Source: Azolla caroliniana (taxonomy: Eukaryota > Polypodiophyta). From it: a stretch of 64,000 nt of DNA. Positions 27,344-37,826 of the stretch are shown one piece after another. The stretch covers positions 3,038,001-3,102,000 of the forward strand of contig JBHGNT010000021.1 in the NCBI GenBank assembly GCA_043228905.1, written 5' to 3'. The position numbers and the translations under genes were made by a program. Position 1 is the first letter of the stretch, and each line of letters opens with the position of its first letter. Below the pieces are notes generated by a model. The model made no database searches and was not told the origin of the DNA. It worked only from the letters and a program-made list of their open reading frames with translations.

Positions 27344-30105
27344 TTACTCTTCGTCCAAGATATCCATGATGCTTTGCTCCAGGGTCTCCAGTGGCTCGAC
27401 GGGAATCTGTTGTTGATGTTGTGTTTGTTGTTGTTGTTGTGGCTGCTGCGACTCCGGTTGCGACTCCGATTGTTGCTCTGTTCCTTCGTTGTTTCCTCCG
27501 TCGGAGTTGTCTCTGGTTGACTTACCCCGTCCTAGTCTCCGTCTGGTCCTTGTATCGGGGACGGTTCCTCATCACTGAGGTTGACCGTTGCCGCCTACCT
27601 TGCTTTTTCTTCCCTAAGCCGGGACCTCTCATAGCTCTCAAACTGGATTTGAGCATCCATCCGATCGTTGTCCAGTTGAGCTATGAGTTGCCAGACCTAC
27701 ACCAATTGCTCATCCGCCAGAACTGTGAAATCTTCTGCCAACTCATCCTTCATGGCGGTGAAGTCCTCCGATGTGAGCATGTAACAGTCGTCACCTTCCT
27801 TCCGCCAGTTTTCCGCATCCGCCAGTTTTCCGCATCCGCCAGTTTTCCGCATCCGCCCTGAGCAACTGGAGTTCAGCCGTATTTTGCGCCCATTTCGTCC
27901 ACCATCGCACGGAGCTCTCATCAATCAAGTGTTTGGTCTTGTTTAGCCATGCTCAGAGGATGCACTGGATCCATTCGGTTCCCATCTGTGATTTGTTCTC
28001 CGCGGCTTGTCGCTCCTCTTTCAATTGCTTGATGATTCTAACCGTGTCCGCCTCCTGCTCCCTATAATGCGACAATTGACTTTGATAGGTTGTTTGCAAC
28101 TTCTGTAACACCATTGTCGCCCTCTCCTTTTGTTCATGGTGCTGCTTGTGGAGCTCCATCCGGTCCCTCGCTGCTTCCTCCAATAGCTTTGTATTCTCAG
28201 CCCGTTTGTCGGCGAGTGCCGTCGTGGCCCGATCAACTTCCTGCCAGAGCTCGACCATCCTTTCCTGCTGTTGCTTATGCTCCGTGTCCAAGCTCTTAGA
28301 GTTCCGGTGCAGGTGGTCGAAGTTCTCTGTCTTCTGCTTCAGCCTCTGGTTGATTTGCCGGCGAGTGCGATCTTCCTGGTCCTTTTGTTGATGGTATTCT
28401 TCTTTCAGCCTTTCGATTTCTGTTTCTGCCATCCGTCGTAGCTTGTCCTTCTCCTGCAACAATTTTTCTTTTTCCTCCTTTAGCCGGTCGTAAGCTTGAT
28501 GCCCTTTCCGTAGATTTTCTTCTACCCGGCGGAGGTTTTCAACAGTCTTCTTTAACTCCTCTTCTGCCGCTTTCTTCAAATCTCATTCGCGGCTCCGTAG
28601 TGCTTCTTGTGCGACAAGTTTGTCCCTTAATTCGGCAAGCTCTTGGGCTTGCGCCGCATCTTTCTCCGGCACAGTTTTTGTCTCCGGGGTCTTATTCGTA
28701 TGTACAGGCGTGGTTGTTTCTTTATTCTGTACATCCACCGGAGTCACCGGTGCTTGGATCTGTGTTGCGGTTAAGGCCATTTTGGCCATGTCTTCTGTGA
28801 CCCGATCCAAGTCTTGTTCAAGGCACCAGATCCTTGACCGGGCCGTCTCTAGTTCATCGGTTGTGACTAGCAACTGTTCCATCTGCGCTCGTTCTTCCGC
28901 CTCTACATACAATATCACTCCGGCAACTTGCTCTCCTATCCACCGGAGCCATTGGCTGCCAGTGCCCTGTTGTTGCATTTGCATGGAGGGTTGGCTGATG
29001 GGTTCACTTGCCAGTGGCCGGTCCCGCCTAATTGCGTCGAGTTGCAATTCCGGCTCTGCCCGCTGACCACTTTGCCGTTCAAGTTCCGGTTGTGTTTCGG
29101 TTGGCCGCTCTTGTTCTGCTTGTTCTTGGCTAGCTGAGGAAGGTGGCACATGCCTTACCGGCCCTTGCGTTTTGGGGCTTGTCGTTGCCTGACCCGCCGG
29201 TATTGCTTGTTGTGCAGGGGCTTCTGAGACCGGTTCCATCTGAACCGGTTCCGGTTCCTCCCTTGCCGTGGGATTCTCAGTGTGGGGTAAAGGCGTTCCA
29301 TCCTTCTATGGGTCCGAACGCTTCCCGACTGATTCTGCGGTGCTCGTCGGTGGCGACTGTTGGAGGTGCTCCATAGGTTCTTCCTCCGTTTCCTCCTCTT
29401 GAGTCCTGACATTCATTCTTGCCGCCAGGGTATCCGTTTCTTGCTGCACTGGTTGGCGGAGTGTGCTCTTCAGGGGCCGTGCCGGTGTTTCCTCTTGCGT
29501 CTCCGTCGGCTGCTTCCGGATGGGGCGCTCCTTCGCCGCCTGCTCCGTGTCAGCTGTCTTCCCCTTAGTGGTTTTGGTGGCCAACAACTGTTGTCGTTTT
29601 GAAGCAGCTTTCGGGGTGCCGTCTGTTCCTCTTCCCCGCTTCTTGGTTTGGACGGGCTCGACAGGTGGCGCCAATAGGGTGAGCCATTGCTCCACCGCAT
29701 GCCATATTTTCCGGCCTTCTTTGGCTTCCTTACCACTTACGGTGTCAATAGCCGCACACAATCCGTCAGCGATCAGCACCGGCCAATCCACCTTGACCCC
29801 TTCGTCTGCTAATCCGTCCAGCATATTGACGCATTCGGCATATAGGGGTGTCAATTCCTTCCCGGTACCCGTCTGTGGTTGTGTCGGTACCCGTACTTTT
29901 GCTTTTCCCCGCCGGAAGGTGATTATATTCTTCCTCTAGTTTTGTTTAATGTGCACCGTTTTCAACCACGGCCGCCCCAACAATAGTGGGTAAGCTCCTT
30001 GTGCTTGTAGTTGTAGCACTACTGCCGAAATGCGAAATGTGTGGCCGCCAATCGTTACTTCCATATCTCGTATCAAGCCGGTCGGTCGCACTGAGCTTGT
30101 TCCTC
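27344..30105 (-). pseudogene. Ty3-like protease fragment fused to long coiled coil
   Basis: Starts inside a retropepsin domain: SVRPTGLIRDMEVTIGGH, then AYPLLLGRPWLKTVHIKQN. A conserved tail follows (KNIITFRRGKAKVRVPTQ, LTPLYAECVNMLDGL), then a Gln/Glu/Pro-rich region and a long charged coiled coil (EELKKTVENLRRVEENLRKG and more), and a Q-rich end stopping near 27344. The DTG-type active site and gag lie beyond the truncation at about 30105. No RT, RNaseH or integrase is present before the LTR. In-frame stops occur at 29936, 29306, 28583, 27953, 27697, 27595 and 27532. A 17-bp triplication shifts the frame at 27806-27856. GC content is higher than the surroundings. Clearly non-functional. Confidence 0.8.
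27806..27856. repeat. 17-bp unit in three perfect copies
   Basis: CAGTTTTCCGCATCCGC at 27806, 27823 and 27840, inside the coding part of the dead LTR element. Two extra copies add 34 bp, which shifts the frame. Confidence 0.97.
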
Positions 30106-33100
30106 ATTACTCGAGTGGCTTCGTAGGGCATGCTCATACATAAGAGTTGACTTGTGAAAATTATGAACACTAAATGGAACTAAAAAGGGACATGCATTCA
30201 AGCATGTTGGATGCTTCTGTTAAAGCTCTAAAGGGCTCATAAATGACAAGGAGCAAGAGATAAGGTGTTGTGTTGTAGCCTTATCACTCTAAAGTAAAAT
30301 AACAACTCAACATCAATCTTTGAGTAGAGTAGAATGAGTCAACATGAGGGGTAGGTCATAAAACTCAAATTTCTATGGGAATGTTTGATGTTTGGTCTAT
30401 GAGCCAATCCACAAGTCACCTTCCTTAATTGATTTGAGCCAAGGAGTCATAGAGGGCATGGATGATTTGGCGCTCATCATTGAGCTCCATTATAATTTAT
30501 AACAATGATCAACATCAAATAACTCTTTGAGGTTCATGAGTGCAGGGTCATCAATAGTGGTTGTTGGGGTGCAACACGTAGTGGGTGAGAGGGATGTTGA
30601 ACAAGAGAACCACTGATAGGGATGTTGTCAATGAGGCTTGGCTCTCTACATACAAAGTTGTTTCTTAAGACATAACGGAGATTGTGAGGGTGTGTCAGGT
30701 GATGTGGTGTGGGTGAATTGGGAGGGAGGTTTGGACACCTTGTAAGCTCAATAATCCTTACACAAATTGTGTATTTGTGAGTGTGTACGCGATATGTGTG
30801 TTCAAGTGGTGGGTACGATAGGTCATCACCGAACATTGGGTAAATTGTGTTTGGAATGTGGTGTGTGGTGTGAAGGAGTAGTTATACCTAATGTGGCGAA
30901 AGATATAATAGAATATGGGTTGATGTTAGCGGTGAATTTAAACTTAGTAATTTCTAATGCTAAAACCTCCTAAATGACTTTATCTTTACAGAAATCATTA
31001 TCTAAAGGTAACTTGCATGATATGCAAGCTTTCATCTGATGGCTTGTTGTCATGCATAGATGAGTCACGTGAACCCTAGTGGTGAGGTATAACCATCTTC
31101 CTTTGTTAGGTGGTTTGCTAGTAAGTTCTTTGCTAGTGTCATTTAGCCTCTTCAATAAGTCAAAGGTTTCTCGTGGACTACCATGATCGGTGGTCACCAC
31201 CTCTATGTCTATTAGGAAGGAAAACTTGGTTAAGTCCAAGTAGTGTAGACTTTAGGATGTTGCAATATGAAGAAGTTCATACCTTCTAAAAATAGGAAAG
31301 ATACAGGTCATAGAAATACTAGGATTTAACATGACAAGGACCAATTCGTAGATGGGGGTTGACATTGTAGTGGTGAACTTTTGGCATTCTAACTGAGAAA
31401 AAAATGTTGTCTTTGAATAACATGTGCTTCTAAGTGGCTAGACTAAGTAGACTTTGATATGTTGTTTCTAGGATTGTTTAAGTCACCAAGGGAGATCGAG
31501 AGATCAACCATGATCCATGTATCTACAATGTAGATTGTGGCAACTATGGTTAGCTCCCATGAGGGCGTCGGTGTGGCAACATATTGCACTTATTGGAGCG
31601 CTTCATTGATGTCATGAACCAATTATTGCTTTTCCTAGAGTTTGTTGTTGATTGGCATTGTCAACATGATGTCATTTAGTCTTAATGTTTCTATTCCCAT
31701 AAGTATGTTTCCAACGAATAAAGACTCTATCTCACATTTCTCCTTGTTTGAATACCCAATTTGTGGAGAGAGAATTCCAAAATGAGCAAACACAGAATTC
31801 ATAATTTGGAAGTATATATTGTGAAATGCATTGCACATAAAGAGAATCCAAAGTAGTATGTCTTGCTCCTTAATTTCTGCTTAATTTATAGTTGATATAG
31901 AGATACCCATTTGGGTTCATTTGGCTGCCAACTAATGCATGCATACATGCATGAAGACTTGTGCTTGCCAAAAAGGTGGCACAAAGGCACACAGGTACAC
32001 CACAACATGAAGGCTTGGACTTGCTACAAAGGTGACAGAAACGTACACCGCAATATAGATATTATTATTTAAAGTCAAATAAGACTTAAAATACCAAATA
32101 TATAGTGTTTTCATGTGATACATTGAAAGTGAGAAAGTCTAGAGAAATCATTTGGAGTTTATAAAGTGAGGAAATCTTATCTCCCTCTATAATTTTTATA
32201 TGCCTTCTCCTTATAATCACCAAAGTCTAGCTTCAGAATTGTGTTTCTTGTCGAAGTTTGGGCTAACTTTATCATTGAGGGTCACCCCACTTAATCTAGG
32301 GTCCTTTCGACGTGCAAATGCATCCTCCAACTTGGATATACTAGCAACGGTGTGTACATCATTTCGTTGCGTTGTGTGAGTCAGGTGGAAATCGTTGAGG
32401 TTATAGACTAGGAGGAGGAGAATTTAAAGGTAGATAAGAATATGAATAGAAAACTTATTAACTCCACGAGTATAGTGTATTATATTAATCAACCCTTTTG
32501 AACCCAAATAAATCCCCCAAAGATTAAACCTCCATTACATTTTGCTCCGATCCTTTTATAGTGATGGGAGAGACTAAGTTTAGCTTGCCACATGGCAAGA
32601 TCATGCTTTCGCTAACTATAACGTTCATGCTTTTTCTAACTATGGAATTCATGTTATTTCTAATTATGGAATTCATGTTTTTTTCTAATTATAGTATACA
32701 TTAGTTGTGTACAGTAAGTTTCCTATGATTTGCACGTGAGGATAATCGCTTATACAACTAAATCTATAATTATATCACTCATGATAAGTTAGTATAATGG
32801 TAAGACTTCAAATTATTAACATGGAGGTGTAGGGTTTGAATCTTGCCCTATACATGTAATAATGTTTTATTTTTTTCTTCATACTTATTCAATCAGGTAC
32901 TCCGTATGCATGTCACGTAGTGTACGAAGTACACGACGATAACGTGTAACTCAATGGTCCTAACATTAGGCATATAGGGCACACAAAACAATATGAGAGG
33001 CAAAGGGGTCTCTTTGCCATCATATCAATCACATGAAGCAAGTGCTAAAATAACATTTATATAAGGAGAAAAGAAAGAGGGAAATTATACACCAAGAGGG

Positions 33101-33196
33101 GCCAAAAAATATATCTTTGTGTTAAAAATCTATGTATGTATCCATAGATAGTTATAGGTTGTTGCATTTGAGAGAGTTATTTTTGCACACTTGAAT
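30106..33196. other. Intergenic, repeat remnants
   Basis: From about 30105 the composition drops back to AT-rich, marking the truncated 5' edge of the LTR element. The gap holds a duplicated segment of about 57 bp at 31950-32045, a roughly 28-bp repeat with GGAATTCATG at 32606-32692, and a SINE-like element (listed separately). No gene was recognised. Confidence 0.5.
32779..32880 (+). mobile_element. tRNA-derived SINE candidate
   Basis: An A-box-like TTAGTATAATGG at 32789-32800 and a B-box-like GGGTTTGAATC at 32832-32842 are spaced about as in a tRNA promoter. A short body and a T-rich end (TTTTATTTTTTTC at about 32865) follow. Plant SINEs have this structure. The cloverleaf is degenerate, so it is not a tRNA gene. 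Confidence 0.5.
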
Positions 33197-33218
33197 GAGA
33201 GAGAGAGAGAGAGAGAGA
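33197..33218. repeat. (GA)n tract before LINE fragment A
   Basis: About eleven GA units directly before the LINE reading frame. It may be the tail of an earlier insertion. Confidence 0.9.
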
Positions 33219-33219
33219 A

Positions 33220-35013
33220 TTGTTTGGACTAAGGTTGCCATCAGGGAAGCCATGTATTGTTCAAGCTCTCGCAGATGACCATATTATGTTTTTGGATCCT
33301 AATCGGGAAAATATTAGTAAGACAAGAGATGTGTGGGAATTGTTTTCAAATGCTTCGGGGTTGAGAATTAATATACATAAATCTGTCCTCATTTCATGTA
33401 CAGAACAAGATGTGTTAGGGTTGGGGTGGTCAGGAAGGATAGTACATCGTGGTATGATTTGTCGTCATCTTGGATATCCAATTGGGGTGGAAGTTTCTCA
33501 TGTGAAACTTATTGAGTGGGTATCCAAAAGGTTGGAGGATAAGTTTATGTATTGGAGGTCTCAATTTTGGCCTTTTCATGTACGACTTAAGGTGGTCCAA
33601 TCGATTATGGTCTCTATGGTATCTTATTATCTTCCTTTGCTCCCATGGTCAAAGAAAGCTCTTGAAATGTTGTCACACTCGATGCGAATGTTGTTATGGA
33701 AAAGAAAAGGGAAAAGTGTCTTGTCATGGTTGGCATGGGATCATGTTTGTACTCCGAAGCGTCTTGGTGGGGCATCAATATTGAATCTATATGAGCATAT
33801 GGTGGCTCGTCGATTTACTTTCATTCGATTCATGTTTGAAGGTGTACGACCTTGGATAGAAATGGTGACATACTTTATAGAGAAGAACGGAATAAAGCTT
33901 GGAAACATGAAGGTTGAAGCAAATTGGTGGAATGTAATTAATTCTGACAGGGATGTCAAATGTACAGGGTCAATGATAGTTAATCATTTGTTGACATCTT
34001 GGCGAAGTATGTTGGATTTTGTGGAATGGCATCCCCAACAAGAAAGGGGATGTGCCAATTCATTACAAATGGAGGTTTTGGCAACATCAAGGTTGTTGAG
34101 GTGGGAAGGTAAACAAATTCTTAACCTTCAATTTAATCGGATGGCTAGATTGGGTTTGCTAAGAGTTAAGGATGCTATGTTGGTTTCACAAAGAAGATTA
34201 ATGGCTTTTCGAACAATAATATCAACATTTCGTGTTCCAAAAGGTTATAACTTTATTTGGGATAAGTTGCAACAAATACTATCTTCGCATGAGCCAATTC
34301 CTGATTTAGATGGGCGATCTCAAGAGCTTGATTGGAGGTTTGTTGGAAATAAGAGATTGATTATGATCTCAACGAATGTTGCTTATCACAAGTTGATTGA
34401 CAAACATAAGTGGTTGGAAGAAAGGGTTATAAAGATATGGGGTTTTCATAAGCCCATTACTTGGTGGTTTCATGTGATCAAGGTAGGTTGGTGTTCTCGA
34501 TTGATGCTACGAGCCAAGGTATTTATTTGGAGAGTTATGGTTGGAGCTTTACCATTAGGGGATGCATTAAAAAGAAGAAACATTACTAAAGGATTGTGTT
34601 TCTTTTGTTCGGTGGAATTGGAACATAGTAGGCATCGATTTATTTCATGCCCGATGGCAAGGATGGTTTGGAGGTGTATCAGTTTAGTGTGGATGTCTCT
34701 AACAGGAGTAAGTCTATCTTCCTTCAGTTGGGTTTTTGCACATATGGAGAACAATGAACCGATGGCTCATTTTCAAATTATTTTTGAGTTCTTGAGGTAT
34801 TGGGGGCTATGGTTCAATTCGAATATACGGAATGCCTTCATTTTTTATTCGCAAGTTGGGGTGAGAAAATATGTTCTAAAGTTAAAAGGACTTCTTTTGT
34901 GGCAATTGATAGTGCTAGAGAAGTCACAAAATCTCAACCAGGAAGAGAAAGAACTCTGCAAGGTCACATATCATCATATTCGCCAGTTGAATTGGTGTGT
35001 AGGGTGGCATTGA
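33220..35013 (+). mobile_element. L1-type LINE ORF2 fragment A, 597 codons open
   Basis: C-terminal part of a non-LTR retrotransposon reverse transcriptase. The frame opens just before RT motif C (QALADDHIMFLD). It continues with NASGLRINIHKSVLIS, HLGYPIGVEV, WPFHVRLKVVQSIM, AWDHVCTPKRLGGASI and the zf-RVT zinc knuckle (CFFCSVELEHSRHRFISCPM). The endonuclease and the RT fingers are missing, so it is 5'-truncated. The 597-codon frame has no stop, which suggests recent insertion or relaxed chance survival. Its 3' UTR ends at 35123 with a short hairpin, then (GA)n. It cannot move on its own. Confidence 0.88.
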
Positions 35014-35121
35014 GTTTGGTGTCGTAGTTTTCTTTAGATCCCTAGATAGAAGGGGTTCTATAGTTTGTTGTAAGTTAGTCATGGTGGTGTTTTTTCTTTC
35101 GTAATGAAAGCCATTATTTAC

Positions 35122-35123
<2 letters not shown>

Positions 35124-35160
<37 letters not shown>
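35124..35160. repeat. (GA)n tract between LINE fragments
   Basis: About 18 GA units. It follows the hairpin TCGTAATG...ATTTACGA at 35099-35123, where a LINE poly(A) would be expected, and runs straight into LINE fragment B. Confidence 0.92.
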
Positions 35161-35161
<1 letters not shown>

Positions 35162-36950
35162 AGGTGATGCTTTCATGTTTCTACAAGCCTCACTAGAGAA
35201 TCTTGAGAAGGGGATGCTTGTATAGAACCAATTTGCATTGGCTTCCGGATTACATATTAAATGGAAGGATTCTAGTCTCATATCATGTATTGAAAGAGAT
35301 TTGGAATGTTTAGGATGGCAAGGATCCGTGGTGAAGAAAGACTCTATTTTTCAACACTTGGGGTATCCATTGGGAATAGGTATATTTTATAGATGACTTT
35401 TTGATAATGTGGAGTGGTTTTACTCAACACCAAAGTATTTATTTAAGCCGATGGTTAGAATTTTGAAAAGTATAGGGGATCTGTGGTATATCTTGTATGT
35501 TTAGCCTTATGGTGTTTTCTAATACTAATGTAGTATATTTTTTTGGAAAAGAAGAAGAAGAAAAGGTTAAGGGATAAGTTCATGTATTGGAAGTTACAAT
35601 CTTGGCCGTTTCATGTACGCTTGAAGGTTGTACAATGTATTATGGAACCCATGATATTATATTACTTGTCATTGTTGCCATGGACAAAGAAGGCGTTGCA
35701 TTTTGTTTTGCGACCTCTTTGATATTTGTTGTAGAAGAAGAGGGATAAGATGGGAATCACATGGGTTGTGTGGAATCATCTAGCAACCCCTAAGTGCTTG
35801 GAGAGAGTTGGCATATTGGACTTATCTATGCATATGATGGCTCGTAGATTTTCATTATTACAAAAAATGTGTTCAAACTCATAACCATGGATATCTATTG
35901 TTCAATATTTCATTGAGAACAAGGGTTTTAACACATGGGAGGACAACACTTAAGGCTTCATGGTGGCAATTACTGAATGAATGTATTTCACTTAAAATTC
36001 CAGGCTCTTCATGTGTTTAACACTTGGTTATCTCATGGAAAAAAACCCTCTTGTTATGTGTATGGAAACCATCACTTAGAGAGCATTGTAATTCTTTGCA
36101 AAAAGAGTTGATTGGGGTCTCAGTTTAATCATTTGTTTTGTTTGGGTTCAAAGAGGTGGGAGATATAGTTGAGGCTCCCTCTCAAAGAATTTTGGAGTTT
36201 GTCGAAGCGCAACAAATGTTACACATCTTGCCAAAATTTGGGTTTTTCTGGCAATAACTACAAAATATTGCATTGATGCAAGGTCCTTTACCTCTACAAA
36301 CAGGAGAACAACCGTGGATTGATTAGTGTTTACAGGGTCAAACATCGTTGTTATAAGAGACTAATAATTTTTTGTACCATATCTTCGTTGAGTCTCTTGG
36401 ATGGCTATCATATAAGGCTGAAGATGAATGGAAAATACACAAATCTGATCATGGGTGGTGGCAGATCGTAAAGTGTAGTTGGCGTTCTAAATTGCCACTT
36501 GTAAGAAAGGCCTCTAGGATTAGCTCTAAAGCGTCATGCACTAGCAACAGGCAATTGATTCTTTTGCGTTGTTCAAATGGAAGATAGTACTCATCGGTTT
36601 CTACAATGTCCGATTTGGAGTTATATTTCTCAAATTTGGCGAGTTTTATCACGGTGTTATTTGACACCGAGACAGCGGGTGTTTGCACAATTTACACAAG
36701 TTGACCCAAAATCAGAGATGGAGATCGTTTTCCTATTTCTCAAATATCGGGGATTGGGTCATAATTGGGATTTCTACTAGAAGCTCATATGAATGCAATG
36801 TATCGTCATGCTTATTAATTTGAGCTCATGAGTATTTGCAATTTGATGTTGCATGAAGAAGTTCGAGACATGGTGGAGAGAGGTGCATGAAAAGGGGTTG
36901 AATGCCATGCTTCTCCTTTCAGGCAAATTTTCTATACGACGAGGAGATCT
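35161..36950 (+). mobile_element. Decayed L1-type LINE fragment B with nested insertion
   Basis: Related to fragment A but broken by stops and shifts. Readable pieces are GDAFMFLQASLENLEKGM, FALASGLHIKWKDSSLISC, HLGYPLGIG, then after an interruption RLRDKFMYWKLQSWPFHVRL and YYLSLLPWTKKAL, and the zinc knuckle end EDSTHRFLQCPIWSYIS near 36577-36640. Between VEW (about 35415) and KRLRDKF (about 35568) lies a foreign LINE 3' tail (TTTTCTAATACTAATGTAG, then TATATTTTTTTGG and A/G-rich), apparently a nested insertion. The 3' boundary is approximate. Confidence 0.75.
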
Positions 36951-37826
36951 TACCTACAATAAAAGCTTTGAAAACGAGGCATGATTCTATTGGGAGTTGT
37001 TTCTTTTATGTACATAGTCATGACTCATAGTATAAAGCTTTGCACTCGGAGATTCCTTCCATGTCCAATAACTCGAAGCCCATGAATAATATATATATAT
37101 ATATTTGGGCTTCTTTGACATCGATTGCGCTTTTTACCCTTTCTCTCAGTGGGACATCTTTGCTCACACCAATAAGATTTAGCATAGTGGGTGAGCATCA
37201 TGGATTTGCTTTATTCGATTTCCCGAGAAAGTCATTCCTTTGGCTCAGGGAGGGAGGTGATCGAGAGAGGTGTTGCAGATCGCAAGTTTTTACAGGCGAG
37301 AAGGTCTGGCGGTTTCTGCATACATTCTATACAAAATATCATATCGGAGGTACCGAGAGAGAGATAGAGACAGAGCGTGGAGATAGAGATATGAGGTTTC
37401 CTATGCGGAGTGAAGCCGAGGTAACTAACTAATAACTAATTCTTCATACACACACACATGTAATGACTGATGCTAGTGTAATATGTAACACTAATACTAA
37501 AAATAATAACAATATTAATAATAACAAAATAAAAAAATTATTATAATTTTTTTTTTGGAAAAAATAAAAAAGATAATAATAATAATAATAATACATTTTA
37601 TCTATAATAATAACAATATTAATACTACATTATATCTTATATTCTCACTCTCTTTCTGTGTGTCTCTGTTCCTCCTCTGTTTTCTCTGTTCCTCTGTATA
37701 CTCCTTGCTTCTGAAGCTTGCTCCCCCTCCCTTTTCCATCCTCTCCCCCCCAAAAAAACCCTAACCCTAACCCCCACCCCCCCCTCTGTTTCCCAATTCC
37801 TGTGCTCTCCCTTTCTTCCTCCCCCA
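36951..37826. other. RABA promoter and 5' leader region
   Basis: Contains (AT)n at about 37087-37103, (ATA)n at about 37574-37592 and a CT-rich leader. A telomere-like stretch, AACCCTAACCCTAACCCCC, lies at about 37758-37776, 50-70 bp before the RABA start. No coding sequence other than the 5' UTR is supported. Confidence 0.55.

Noticed and set aside
27391-29939. Several plus-strand open frames of 70-158 codons
   Set aside because: They are antisense shadows of the GC-rich coiled-coil coding region of the LTR element on the minus strand.
30534-31239. Minus-strand frames of 100 and 89 codons
   Set aside because: No conserved motif of a transposon or host gene could be identified.
32789-32842. 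tRNA gene
   Set aside because: A- and B-box-like motifs are present, but the acceptor and anticodon stems do not pair; SINE remnant preferred.
37040-37432. Plus-strand 130-codon open frame upstream of RABA
   Set aside because: Includes translated (AT)n and purine-repeat sequence; no recognised domain.
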